Origin: Euglena gracilis | Taxonomy: Eukaryota > Euglenida > Euglenophyceae > Euglenales | Length of the DNA stretch: 64,000 bases | NCBI GenBank assembly: GCA_039621445.1 | Contig: CP154954.1 | Location: 2,108,001-2,172,000, forward strand | Direction: 5' to 3' | In this document: positions 21,391 to 31,389 of the stretch, one piece after another | How the letters are laid out: the number at the start of each line of letters is the position of its first letter | How positions within the stretch are numbered: position 1 is the stretch's first letter | Position numbers and translations under genes: made by a program | The notes under the pieces: model-generated | The model's input: only the letters and a program-made list of their open reading frames with translations | What the model was told of the DNA's origin: nothing | Databases searched by the model: none

Positions 21391-21530
21391 TCCTACCCAG
21401 TTTGGACCCCTTCGCGGGTGAATAACTCGGGTCTGGCAAGGAGTTGGGGGTCAAAAGGAGGTGATTCAGAAACCCGGGATCTTGTCGCTCGCGAAGGTGC
21501 CAGGGTCATGGTGATAATCTGCAATTTTCA
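21390..21530 (-). repeat. Diverged inverted copy of repeat module A
   Basis: The stretch around GTGAATAACTCGGG, GGAGGTGATTCAGAAAC and GGGTCATGGTGATAAT is the reverse complement of module A around 180-310, with many substitutions. It shows module A is old and dispersed as well as recently copied. Confidence 0.7.
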
Positions 21531-21649
21531 TTGCCTTGTGTTTGGGCCAAGAGTTAGGGGGAGCCCAGGGGCGGGGACCGCGGCGCCGAAGGCGCCGCGG
21601 TCCCCCCTGGGACCCCCTAAAACCTTGGCCCAAAACACTGTTCTTGTTT

Positions 21650-21714
21650 GAAACCGTGTTTTGGGCGAAGATTTAAGACTTTTAAAGTCTCGAAATCGGC
21701 CCAAACACGGTTTC
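21650..21714. repeat. 65-base near-palindrome (copy 1)
   Basis: It begins GAAACCGTGTTTTGGGC and ends GGCCCAAACACGGTTTC, with TTTAAGACTTTTAAAGTCT in the middle, so it can fold into a long hairpin. The same unit, one T shorter, is at 24183-24246. Confidence 0.9.
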
Positions 21715-21716
21715 TG

Positions 21717-21912
21717 CGCACACCCACGGGCCAAAGGACCCCCCAAATGCTCAAATAAGGGGGGGGGTCAAATAAGGGGGGGGTCGAAAATTCCTTTAGA
21801 ATAGGGCAAAAAAAATTTTCGGCGCCTTTGGCACATGAAAAAAAAATTCCCGGACCCAAATGCTCAATTAAGGGGGGTATTGTTAAGGGGGTCAAATAAA
21901 GGGGGGGGGTAT
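21717..21912. repeat. CAAATAAGG G-tract segment (copy 1)
   Basis: It shares with 24763-24905 the run CACACCCACGGGCCAA, then AAATGCTCAAATAAGGGG, a GGCGCC-type hairpin and CCCAAATGCTCAATTA. In both places the palindrome copy lies upstream, next to it in this locus and about 500 bases away at 24 kb. Confidence 0.7.
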
Positions 21913-22333
21913 TGTCATTGTCAGGCTCATTGGCCATTGGCCGGGGTAACCAGGTTTTGAATGGTGCTGAGCTCTTAATAAGCGCTCACCCACCCCTTCA
22001 TTGACACCCCCATGTAAACCGGCGCACTCCATGGAGCTCTGTTGACGGAAATGCAAAGGTTTTGTGCCCGAAACAGGGCCCCGGGGTGAAGAAACACTCA
22101 TTTTTGGCTCACAATACACCTTATCCGGGCCTGGATAGCCAACAAAAAACAGCGCTTTGAGCGAAAAAAAAATTTCGATTGTTTGGACTTTTTTGACCCA
22201 AAAATGACCAGAAGTGAGTGGGTTGACAGCCCAAAACGGGGCGCTAGCGGGTCGAAAAACTCTCATTTTCGGCCCAAAAACATTTTTTCTGGGTTCGGGA
22301 GGCAACAAAAAAAATTGTTCGATTTTTTTCGAC

Positions 22334-22430
22334 TTTTTTGACCCATGATGTCCATGAGGTCATGATGGCCATCATTGCTCATGATGGCCATCATGGGTCA
22401 TGATGGCATGGTCATGATGGCCATCATGGG
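22334..22430. repeat. ATGATGGCCATCAT palindrome repeats
   Basis: The 14-base palindrome ATGATGGCCATCAT and partial copies recur several times in under 100 bases. Confidence 0.85.
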
Positions 22431-22486
22431 GGGTGTATGGGTCGCGGGCGGGGTTGCGGCGCAAGGCGGTAGACTGGGGGGGGGGG

Positions 22487-22619
22487 TAGTGGGTAGTCGG
22501 CCGACTAGTCGGCCAACTACCCAATTGGTCCGCCGACTAGGCCTAGTCGGTTGCTAGTCGGCGAGACAGGGGGGGGGGGGAGTGGGTTGTCGGCCAACTA
22601 GTCGGCCGACTACCCACTC
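22487..22619. repeat. Inverted repeat with CTAGTCGG words
   Basis: Arms of about 36 bases built from GTCGGCCGACTAGTCGGCC face each other around a G-run centre. The sequence after the right arm (ACTCTAATGT, then CCGCCGACTTTTAAGCCCCC) recurs diverged at 26757-26806. Confidence 0.75.
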
Positions 22620-22967
22620 TAATGTACTAACGGGTCAAAACCGCCGACTTTTAAGCCCCCCCCCCATGAACAAAATCCAATGCAAACTAGTCGGTGGCTA
22701 GTCGGCGGTCATAAACATGGTCTGTGGCGGGCCCAAATCACCCAGAAATGGTCCGAATGGGTCCAAATAAGTGTCTTACGCCTAAATAAACACCCCCAGA
22801 TGGAAATCTTTGGTCAGTGGGGGGGTCGGTGGGCCCTTGATGGGGGTCCGGAGGGGTAAAAAACCACTAATGAAACAGGGATTACATGAAAATCCTTTAG
22901 AAATGCAATCTGCAATCTGCATTCTGCATCACGAGAGGCAGAAAACTCCCCCCTCCACCCCAATCCG

Positions 22968-23126
22968 AGCCTCAAATAACAAAATCCCTTCTGTGTTGGC
23001 AACATACTCGGGGGCTAAGTCGTTTTTGTGGCTCACTTTGGCATAGGCGGGGGGGCTCCGCCCCCCCCCCCGCACCCCCCCCTCATATAACAAAATCCCT
23101 TCTGTGTTGGCAACATACTCTGCAAG
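22968..23126. repeat. About 111-bp tandem duplication upstream of the CHMP1 exon
   Basis: The string ATAACAAAATCCCTTCTGTG, with the following TTGGCAACATACTC, occurs at about 22977 and again at 23087. The copies are separated by a G/C-run segment. The second copy leads into the exon acceptor. Confidence 0.8.
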
Positions 23127-23232
23127 GATTTATGCACAGAATGCAATCCGAAAGCACAATGAAGCCCTGAATTATTTGCGCCTACAATCCCGTTTGGAAG
23201 CTGTCTCTTCTCGCCTTGATACTGCAATTAAG
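23127..23232 (+). CDS. CHMP1 / Did2 (ESCRT-III) internal exon
   Basis: After CTCTGCAAG the plus frame reads [20 protein letters not shown] then [15 protein letters not shown], and closes at AAG followed by GTATGC, a good donor. This matches the conserved region of CHMP1 (Did2/Vps46), where the consensus is ARxYAENAIRKxNE, LR, and SRxDAVxSRxQTA. CHMP1 is a late ESCRT-III subunit that recruits Vps4 in membrane scission. Coding continues open upstream ([10 protein letters not shown]), so the 5' limit is uncertain. I found no other exons of this gene within several kb, so it may be an isolated fragment or have long, element-filled introns. Confidence 0.72.
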
Positions 23233-23239
23233 GTATGCC

Positions 23240-23550
23240 CTTCCATTCTCTGCCAAGACTTTCAAAGATAATGCACCACACACTCCCTCCCCTGGACCCC
23301 CCCCACGATATTCTCCCCAGTGGTTTGGTGGTTTTTTGAAATGGTGCTGAAACCCCCAAATCCCCCCTGAAAAGAGGAACCGGGGAACACTTTTTTTTGT
23401 TTTTTTTTCACAACCCACTTATTTTCAGGAGCTTTGAACAAAAACCTCCGGCCATGCTCGTATTTTACCATCTTATTGGATCCTTCACCCTCATTAGTAA
23501 AAGAAAAGCGAGAGAATGGGTTTTTAATCATGAACATTGGCCAGAATACA
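23240..23550. other. Probable intron downstream of CHMP1 exon
   Basis: It begins with the donor GTATGC and holds no CHMP1-like continuation. C and T runs only. Confidence 0.3.
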
Positions 23551-23552
23551 AC

Positions 23553-23840
23553 CAGGCTTGTGCTTAGTCGGGTGCCTACCCCACGGGGGGGGTGCTACCC
23601 CATAGCACCCGATCCGACCCCCCCCCCGGGGGGGGGGTAGGGTTTTGGGGGGTGCCTGCCCTTAGCAGGCACCCCCCTCCGACCCCGGCGCCGAAGGCGC
23701 CGGGGGCCTGGAAAAGGCCATTTTCAATGAAAATTTTCTGGGTCCCCCCAGGACCCCTATCCCCTGGTGTGCCTGCTAGGGGCAGGCACCCTATAGCACC
23801 CACCCCCCCTCCCCCCCCCCGGTTGGTAAGCACAAGCATG
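23553..23840. mobile_element. hAT-like MITE, CAGGCTTGTGCTTA ends
   Basis: Inverted ends CAGGCTTGTGCTTA and CATGCTTGTGCTTA. The interior carries G/C runs, repeated CTGCC...GGCAGGCACC inverted words and a GGCGCCGAAGGCGCC hairpin. The flanking target duplication is degraded (ATACAACC versus ATACATAC at best), so exact ends are less sure than for the other copies. Confidence 0.65.
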
Positions 23841-24023
23841 ATACATACATTGAGCGGGAAGAAGTGTAAGACTTTGGTCATCTGAACAAATCTCCCATGA
23901 TTTTGGCCGAAAAATGTGGCCCTCGTAGAGGCCCTGTGAGGGACCTCGTAGATGGGGGAGCACGCCGTCGGCCAGCCATGTGGTTGAAGCCAATTCCTCA
24001 ATGGTGTAACATTCAGGGGTGGT

Positions 24024-24078
24024 TCGGGACGCGGGGGGGGGGGGGGACGCGGGGGGGGACGCGGGGGGGACGCGGGGT
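24024..24078. repeat. GACGCGGGGG array
   Basis: Short tandem of GACGC plus a G run, like the arrays in the inverted-repeat arms at 37970-38170 and 41895-42095. Confidence 0.8.
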
Positions 24079-24182
24079 GGAATTGTGGCCCAACGACCTT
24101 CACACATTTCTGCCGCCAGAACTGGCGTTCTGGAACACGGCTTCACGCCCGAACCGGCGTTCTGGACACAGTTTTCGTATCA

Positions 24183-24246
24183 GAAACCGTGTTTGGGCGA
24201 AGATTTAAGACTTTTAAAGTCTCGAAATCGGCCCAAACACGGTTTC
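24183..24246. repeat. 64-base near-palindrome (copy 2)
   Basis: Identical to 21650-21714 apart from one T, with unrelated flanks immediately outside, so it behaves as a small mobile palindrome. Confidence 0.9.
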
Positions 24247-24544
24247 ATTTTCATACGGTGAATCACCCTTCATCACTTCAACCTTTCTTTTTGTTGGTCA
24301 TTGATGCTGCCTCCCGACAACCTCCAAAGTGACTTCCCCCGTGACCCCCCCCCCCCGTGGCCCGCACCAACCCGTGGGGGTTTGCAACCGAAAATCATGA
24401 AAAAAATTGGGCACCAAGCCACTCAAAATTTAGAATTTGCAGGTGTCATTCAAAATTTGAAAGCCACCGAATTACCCCCCCCCAATTGACCGTGGGACCT
24501 CTCCACGGGACCCCCCCCCTCCCCCTCCCCTCCCCCTCTCCGAG

Positions 24545-24735
24545 GGCCTCGCCACGCCATTTACCCCCCCTCCCCCCCCCCTAGCCGGACCCCCTCGCCA
24601 CGCCACCCAACACATTTTTCATTGTGCAACCATGGTACACCCCTCCCCCCCCATCCGAGACCCCCTCGCCACGCCATTTTCCGGCCATTCCCCCCCCCCC
24701 CCCCCCCCATTCGGACCCCCTCGCCATGGCGTACC
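24545..24735. repeat. CCCCCTCGCCACGCCAT repeats
   Basis: The word CCCCCTCGCCACGCCA occurs four times (about 24548, 24591, 24662 and, with a change, 24716) between C runs. Confidence 0.8.
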
Positions 24736-24762
24736 AACCCCCCTGGGTACCCCCCCCTTTTT

Positions 24763-24905
24763 TGAGCACACCCACGGGCCAACGGACCCCCCAAATGCTC
24801 AAATAAGGGGGGGTCAAATAAGGGGGGTCAAAAATTCCTTTACAAAAAAAATTTCCGCGCCTCGGCGCATGAAAAAAAAGCTTTCCCCGGACCCAAATGC
24901 TCAAT
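24763..24905. repeat. CAAATAAGG G-tract segment (copy 2)
   Basis: Diverged second copy of 21717-21890, here directly followed by the TACCATGC-ended element. Confidence 0.7.
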
Positions 24906-25378
24906 TACCATGCCCCCCCCCCATATTGTACCCCCCCCATAATTTACCCCCCCCTCCGACCCCCCGAAAAATTTTGACCAAAAACTGGCCGCCGAAGGCG
25001 GCCGGAAGATTTTTTTCGGGTCGGTGAAAATTCGGCGGATCTTATATTTCCGGCCGCCATCGGAGGACGCAAGAAAATGGGCTAAAAAATCTCTGTACCC
25101 CCCCACTCTGAGGGACCCCCCCCCATAATGTACCCCCCCATAATGTACCCCCCCCTCAAAAATGGCTCCTAGGGGGGGGGGGTACAATACCCCCCCCCTT
25201 TATTGTCCCGCCGACCTGCCCCCGGGAGGCCCGACCGGACAATAAAGGGGGGGGGACAATAAAGGGGTACCAAAGGAATTTCATGGGCCGGCCAAAAAAA
25301 CCCCCCCGTCGGCGGGGGCCAAGGGAAAAAAAAGGGGGGGGGAAAATAAAGGGGGGGGGTATGGGGGGGGGCATGGTA
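24906..25378. mobile_element. G-tract element with TACCATGC ends (copy 2)
   Basis: Ends TACCATGCCCCCCC and GGGGGGGCATGGTA, as at 19946-20253. Inside are a GGCCGCC-GAA-GGCGGCC hairpin, CATAATGTACCCCCC arrays and a sub-element bounded by TTTATTGTCCC and GGACAATAAAGGG (25199-25270). Nested structure, no gene. Confidence 0.55.
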
Positions 25379-25429
25379 AGGGGGGGGATCAAATAAAGGG
25401 GGGGGTACCTTCAATTGAAAGGGTCCTGC

Positions 25430-26720
25430 CCTTGGGTCCCCCCCAGGCAGTCAGTTAGCACATGAAATTAGGCATTTGACCTTTCAAAATTACACCAAAT
25501 TAGAATTTGCACCAAATTTGGAACTGGTCCACCCAGATGCTGTCACGCCGTCAGCCAGCCCATAAAACGAAGTTTTAAAATCATGTTTTTTTTTGAGAAA
25601 AGAAAATGCCATTGGGGGTATATGTCGAAAAACAAAAATTGTTTTTATTTTGGTTTTTTGTGGTTTTTTTTTTTAAAAAAGGGGGTGGTCTGCCCCCCCC
25701 CCAGAACCACCCCTCATTTACCCTGCCCCCCCCCCCCCCGAGGGGGGTGGAGCTCGCATGTTTTTCTGTTCTTTTGAAACAAAAACGTGTAAAAAAAGCA
25801 CCATAAAACCCTGTTTTCTTTTTTGAAAAAAACGTTGATTTTTTCTTTGAAAAGGAACGTTCATCTCACCCAGGGGTTTTCTTAAGCCGAAGGGGACCAC
25901 ATCCCCTGGGGGTGGTCCAGCCAGCCAGCAGCTCAAATCCAGCCAGCAGCCCAAATTCGGGCTGGGAGCCCCCCCTTGGGGTCGAGTGAAATAAAAAGGC
26001 TTGAAAAAGGCCCAAAAATCGCGTTTTCACGCGCCTTTTTGGAAAATTCAATGGGGTTGAAACGGCTCGGCAAAATGGGAACCCACCATGGTCGACCGAC
26101 CCCCTCGGCACGGCATGCCGAACCACACCAACCACACCAACAAAATTTCCTTTGGAAAGTTTGGCTCTCCGCTGCGACAGACACACCCTTGGAGGTGTGA
26201 CCCCCTTGTTGTGGCAAAATGGGGACCTCCCACTTCCATGGTGGCCGAGAGTCCTCGTCAGACGTGCCAAACCTCCCGGGCTGGACCAAATTTTGCCATA
26301 CCCCCATGGAGCTGTTCCCCCCCCCCCTCCCCCGAGTGTTCCCCCCTTTGATAAATTTTCAGACAGATTCCCCAGCATTGACACATGAATTTTTCAAATT
26401 TGGGTTGGTGATTCCGAATTTGGCGCCAAAGTCACAGGTGGGATTCCTGATTTATGGATTTTTTCACCAAAAATCTGGTTTGGTGGACACAGAAATTGTG
26501 GTGTTCATGCTGTCACCCCACCCCATGACCCAAACCACGCCCCCCCTTTATTATTCCCACCCTCTGGCCCCGGGGATGAGCTCCTTCCTCCTTACTGTTC
26601 CCACCTAAAATAAGCTTTTTTTCGTTCACATGCTCAAAATAGCACCTCCACAACATCCATTTGGCGTTGGTTTGGAGCATCCTTTACGAAAGTGTCCTGA
26701 CACTTGTGCAATGACGCTGG
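25430..26720. other. No firm gene; G/C-run and AT-rich DNA
   Basis: A T- and A-rich part (25560-25860) is followed by a region open on several frames. A possible exon at 26385-26530 reads FGLVIPNLAPKSQVGFLIYG on the plus strand. Nothing recognisable. Confidence 0.2.
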
Positions 26721-26803
26721 GAGGGGAGGAGCAGTCGGCCGGTTGGTCGGCGAAACACCCACTCTGATGTGCTGATGGGTCGAGCCGACTTTTAAGCCCC
26801 CAA

Positions 26804-26875
26804 TTGTCCCCCCCCCCTATTGTCCGATCGGGCCTCCGGGGAGCAGGTCGGTGGACAATGGAGGGGGGGGGGTAC
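26804..26875. repeat. ATTGTCC G-tract element (short)
   Basis: Starts AATTGTCCCCCC and ends GGACAATGGAGGGGGG around GATCGGGCCTCC. The same layout occurs at 25199-25270 and 28580-28660, so this is a family of roughly 70-80-base elements. Confidence 0.7.
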
Positions 26876-27147
26876 AACAAGGAGCAGTGAAGTCGATTCG
26901 GCCCTTTGGGCCCCGGGCGGATAATTGGCTATGAGGATCCTGGAGGTCGTACCGACCTCGGTCGACCCGACCATTGGTCGGCCCGACCATTGGAGGTTAG
27001 GCAGTACGGGGGTACTTTTGACGTTTTTTTGATTTATAAAAACCTATTTCGTCTGGGCCCGCACGCCTGTCTTGAAAATTCATTCGACCGATGCACCTGG
27101 CTTGAGTTTTGGCCGGTTTTGTCATTTTTCTCAAGAAAACGTACGCC

Positions 27148-27332
27148 GTCTTGGAAATCGTTTTGCACTAACGGATCCCTGTCTTGGAAATTGTTTTACA
27201 CCAACGGATCCCTGTCTTGGAAATCGTTTTACACTAACGGTCGCCTGTCTTGGAAATCGTTTTACACTAACGGATCCCTGCCTTGGAAATCGTTTTACAC
27301 TAACGGATCCCTGTCTTGGAAATTGTTTGCTC
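27148..27332. repeat. 33-base in-frame minisatellite
   Basis: The unit starts CTTGGAAATCGTTTTACACT and ends AACGGATCCCTGT. It is 33 bases, so each copy adds 11 codons (LGNRFTLTDPC). Five to six copies, with single-base variants. Confidence 0.93.
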
Positions 27333-27375
27333 TTTGCTGATGGTGATATGTTCTTCTTGTCCTCAGTTGTTCTTA

Positions 27376-28390
27376 ATGGCTAAACGGGCGAACCTTGTGG
27401 TGTTGGCCGGACTGAAACCTCCGACCCCCCCCCTGAAGAATTTGTTGCTGCGATCCGCAAAATTTCTGAGGGCGGTAAGCAGGAGGCAGATGACCCGGTG
27501 AACGGCCCCTTGTTTGCTAAGAAAGAAACCAAGAGACTTTCCGGAGCGCAAGGCGTCAACGATCCGGCATCCTGCATTTTCTGACTTTTGTCGATTTTTG
27601 TGAGGATAACGGGTTAAAATATGACTCGTTGGACGAATATTTGCGAGGTTGGGCTCGTCGCACCATTTTTCCGGTGTATTTGTTTGACGATGAGGCTGAC
27701 GTGAAAAGTTGCAAACAACAGCGGGCCACACAGAACTTCTCACTAAAAGAACTTTCTGCAGACTCCTGGCGAAGTTATGTGAACGGCATGATGAGGGCGT
27801 ACAATGCAACGGTCCCAAAAATTGTCTTGCCTGCCTTCGTGGATCGTCAATTTACGTTGCGGAATGAATTTGCTGCCCCGGTGCTCAAACGTGAAAGAGG
27901 GGTGCGTGCCACGGAAGCTGCTCAACGGACGACACCTGGGAACTTCTGTCCCTCCGAACACGTTTTGACCAGGGGTTTTTTTTTAGTCGTGGACCCCCGG
28001 GGGGGTGCCAGGGGGGAGGGGGGGGTCCCCCCCACCCACCCACCTCCTAGGGGCCCCCTGGGGGGGCCCCTAGGGCGCCCGCGGGGGACCCACAAAAAAT
28101 GGCCGAAAAATCGCGAAAAGTGCTAAAAATAGCACTTTTTTCGGCGCCTTTGGCGCCGAAAAGTATATCCCAATATCCCAATATATCCTTAAAAAAAACC
28201 CCTGGTTTTGACGCAAACAACGTTGGAATTTGCTGATTTTTGGATTCAGGACGGGTTTGCGTGCCGAGGTTTTGAGTCGGCTGACCACGCTTGTCAGTTT
28301 TTTCAAGAAAACGTACGCCGTCTTGGAAATCGTTTTACACTAACGGTCGCCTGTCTTGGAAATCGTTTTACACTAACGGATTCAGCCTGA
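27376..28390 (+). pseudogene. Unknown element-borne gene (family X, copy A), broken
   Basis: From ATG at 27369-27376 a frame starts MAKRANLVVLAGLKPPTPP. It shifts at a C9 run to EEFVAAIRKISEGGKQE and shifts again near 27580 to LTFVDFCEDNGLKYDSLDEY. It then runs through VYLFDDEADVK, SADSWRSYVNGMMRAYN and KIVLPAFVDRQFTLRNEF. At 27970 a hAT MITE interrupts it. After the MITE the same frame continues (QTTLEFADFWIQDG, then SADHACQFFQENVRRLGNRF) into the 33-base repeat. A paralogue is at 30471-30740. The helical core vaguely recalls the N-terminal part of Crypton-type tyrosine recombinases, but no catalytic residues are visible. Treat the function as unknown. Confidence 0.5.
27970..28204. mobile_element. 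hAT-type MITE, perfect ends and target duplication
   Basis: Ends CAGGGGTTTTTTTTA and its inverse, with perfect 8-base duplications GTTTTGAC at 27962-27969 and 28205-28212. 235 bases, G/C runs, the hairpin GGCGCC-TTT-GGCGCC, no gene. It lies inside the coding sequence of copy A. Confidence 0.95.
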
Positions 28391-28449
28391 AATCCGTTAG
28401 TGTCTGTAGAAATTCAAGACAGGCGTCGGGCCCAGGAAATTGGTTTTAA

Positions 28450-29440
28450 ACAGTGAACTTAACCTGGGGGGGGGGGACGGGGGGTCCGGGACCCCAAAAG
28501 TTACCGCCTGATCTCCATTGTCGGGCCCCGGACGACGGGGTTTTTTTTGGCCCGGCCAATGAAATTCCTATGGTACGGTCTTATTGTCCCCCCCCCCCCA
28601 TATTGTCCGATCGGGCCTCCCGAGGGCAGGTCGGTGGGACAATAAAGGGGGGGGGGGGTAACGCCTGCTTCCTTCAGACCTCTTTCGGCCCATTTTGTGC
28701 CATGTTTGGGTGCCAAGTTTCAGTCAGTTATGGTGGCCCGGAAAAATGACAGAAAACGGCAGAGCCGGAAGTCTGAAGTGCTGTTTTTTGGGCCGTCCCC
28801 GAGCTTGGCGGGAGTTGCGGGGAAGTCAAAATACCTTTAGATGGGAAATTTTAAGGGACCTGTGCCAAACAGATTTTGGTTTCCGGATATTATGCCCCCC
28901 CCCCCCCGCGAAAACTAGGGAGTTAAACACTTCGTGCCAAAAAAGCCTCAAACAAGGGTTGGAGCAGCCAAAATTTTTGGGGGGAAATTTTCAAACGGGT
29001 TACGGATTGCCATTTCTCAACCGAAAAGTGGGGGGGGACTTTCGACCAAGGAAAACGATCCGACGGTTGTAGTGCAAGGCCGTTTTGTTCCAAATCCGGA
29101 CCTCCAGGCAATCGGGCGGGTCGGGGGGGGGAGCACCGACCGGGCTGGGTTGCCTGGCACCATCAGGCAGGCGTCTAACCCAGACTTTGACACAGACTTT
29201 AACACAGACTCAGTCCCTGGGTAAGGAAATGAAAACCGTGGCCATATCATCATGACCATGGAATTGGGATGGTATGGGAATTGGGAGGGGGCCTAGGACC
29301 TAGTCCCCCCCCCCTGTGCTGTTCCCATGGGGGGGGCATGGTAATTTTCCCTGGTTGATAATTTCCCTCCCCCACTTTTGGCCAGAAATACAAAAATGGT
29401 GAATTGTGCAAAAATCCCCCCCCCTCAAAACTGGTACCCC
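28450..29440. other. Low-complexity stretch with repeat debris
   Basis: Contains an ATTGTCC G-tract element (28580-28660) and a diverged inverted piece of module A near 28806-28840 (GGCGGGAGTTGCGGGGAAGT). It also has ACAGACTTTG-type short repeats at 29183-29215 and a half-copy of the CATGGTA end at 29330. No gene supported. Confidence 0.5.
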
Positions 29441-29443
29441 CAT

Positions 29444-30448
29444 TGTATTTGGTAATCAAAACAGGAATTCTGGTTAGTTGCAATTTTTACTAATATTTGG
29501 CATTTTCAATGGGGGGATGTGGGGGTGGGTCCACAGCATTCCCGCATTTTTTGATTATCACGACTCCCACGGTTTACTGAAAAAGAAACCAGGAAACGGT
29601 TTATGGGAGGTATGGGGGGGTCGCTGAGCTCTTATCCTTTTATGTGTAAGAGCGAACCTTTCCACTGCGGAAAAGGGGGGTCGTCCCCCCCCGGGTCGGG
29701 GCCACCAGGAGAACCGGCAAATTATCACCATGACCCGGGTCCCGAATTTTTTTTCCAGTTGCGAGCGACTGGATCTCAGTTTCCGAATCACCTCCGTTTG
29801 ACCTGCAACTCCCTGCCAGGCCTGAGTTATTCACTGGGTAGGACTGCCCCGCCCCCTCTTCCGACTCTGCCACTTCGCTGGGGTCCAAAATATCTCAGAA
29901 AACGTACAATTTTTCCAGAAATGTAGGTCTGACGAAATGCACCCCCGGAGGCCCTCTATCACCGCCCCATAATCACCGTTTTGGCTGCCGACACGCCTGG
30001 CCCGTGTTCCGGCGCGCTTTTGCAACTCAGAACGGGCATTTTGCAGTGTTTTTTTTGGGCTGTTTCTGGGTCAAAAAAAATCGATTTTTTTCAAATATCT
30101 CGACAATGAAGTAAAATAAAAGAATGTCCGGAGAGCAAAAATGAAGCCTTTGGAACGCTGTATCCAACCATGGTTTTCTTTTCCCTCGACTCTTCGTGTA
30201 GCCCGAGTTACGGCCATTTTTTGGCCCATTTTGGCCCGTTTTTGGGCCATTTTGGGCTGTTTTTTTGGGGGGTCAAAAAACCACGTTGAGACCTAAATTG
30301 AGGCCCTTACGAGCCCTTACGATGCTCTATCTAATTGTGTTTTGATTTCCCCGCAACTCCCCGCCTGGCCCAAAATATGGCCAATTTATGGCCCAAAACA
30401 GCGCGGCATGGCTGTTTTCGGAACCACGGAGAAACTATGAAGGAAAAT
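29444..30448. repeat. Long dispersed repeat: link plus module A (copy 2)
   Basis: A link of about 95 bases (starts TGTATTTGGTAATCAAAACA), then module A, matching 62749-63757. It ends GAAGGAAAATG and is followed at once by a telomeric motif rather than module B. Confidence 0.9.
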
Positions 30449-30449
30449 G

Positions 30450-30463
30450 CCTAACCCTAACCC
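30450..30463. repeat. Interstitial telomere-like motif CCTAACCCTAACCC
   Basis: Just over two units of CCCTAA (TTAGGG on the minus strand) sit precisely at the junction between repeat module A and the family X gene copy B. Confidence 0.75.
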
Positions 30464-30470
30464 AGCCCGT

Positions 30471-30740
30471 TGTTCGATGAGGCGAGCGTCATCGAACAAT
30501 GTGTGGCTCAACTTGAGCAGCAGTCGGGAACTTTGTTCGTTTCAGGGAATCGTTCGGCAACCTCTTTTCAGACATACATGAATGCCGTCGCTCGGGCATT
30601 CCGCAAAAACAGACACCACCGCTAGGACCGAGGGAAAAAGTAGTCTTGCCTTCCTCAGAGCGCCAATTCCCCCACTTCAACGAGATGACCAACCCCCTGT
30701 GCCTCGTGCTGTGTCCCGACTGCCTATACCGGGGGTAGCC
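30471..30740 (+). pseudogene. Family X gene, copy B (5' part), broken
   Basis: The frame LFDEASVIEQCVAQLEQ, then SATSFQTYMNAVARAFRKNR, is homologous to copy A (LFDDEADVK, SADSWRSYVNGMMRAYN). A stop and frameshift follow near 30625. Homology resumes in the next frame as KVVLPSSERQFPHFNEM (copy A: KIVLPAFVDRQFTLRNEF). It ends at the TIR element at 30728. Beyond that element the same strand encodes a PHD finger, so the two may once have been one gene. Confidence 0.45.
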
Positions 30741-31389
30741 AAATCCCGGAGGGGCTTAATGACCGCCCGAGCTTATTGTCGACCCCATCCAAGGGGCGAC
30801 ATAAGTCCCGACGACTCACAACTGTGGGGGCAACATTTGTCCTGACGGCTTTAGTCTGGTCGAGGTATCGCAGATCGCGAAACAGGCTGCGCCGAACGAA
30901 TTAAGAACCACGCCAGACAATTTACCACCTGTCCCATATTTCTTTCTGAGTGTCTATTTTTTTCGCATGTCATGTCGGACAAGTGAAAGCCCCTGGTGGG
31001 GTATGTTGAAGCCCGAAGACATTGTTGGACAAAACCTCAGGTGTGAATTAGTTATCACTATCAAGTACAAGTCCAAGCAAGATTCAAGTTCAAGAAGCTC
31101 GAGCAGTCGAACTTGCTTGCCAGAGGCCGCCCCAGCAGCAGGAGTATAGCCACAGGCAGCCCCAGCAGCCAAGGTGTACCGACAATGGCACCATGTCGAT
31201 CATCGACCTCTGTCAAGACATTATTAAGACAGGGACTTCCATGCCACATCTTTGCCTTGTTGTTGTTGCATTCCCCAGGGGAAATGAAAACACATGGGAC
31301 ACTGGGTCTGTCAAAGTGGGGGATGCACCCCCTCCCCAGTCACATCTTTCCCATTGCATCTTCCCCAGTGACTCACAATTGCCTGTACA

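Larger units (their letters stand above)
27039..28448 (+). mobile_element. Candidate TIR transposon carrying an unknown gene
   Basis: Diverged inverted ends of about 35 bases (AAAACC, then CTGGGCCCG and ACGCCTGTCTTGAA) bracket 1.4 kb. Just inside each end lie copies of a 33-base repeat (five to six at 27148-27330, two at 28318-28382 plus an inverted piece). The cargo is the gene at 27376-28390. A clear target duplication was not found. Subterminal repeats of this kind are common transposase-binding sites, but that role here is inference. Confidence 0.5.

Noticed and set aside
22375-22560. Methionine-rich frame (MMAIMGHDGM)
   Set aside because: It is a translation of the ATGATGGCCATCAT palindromes.
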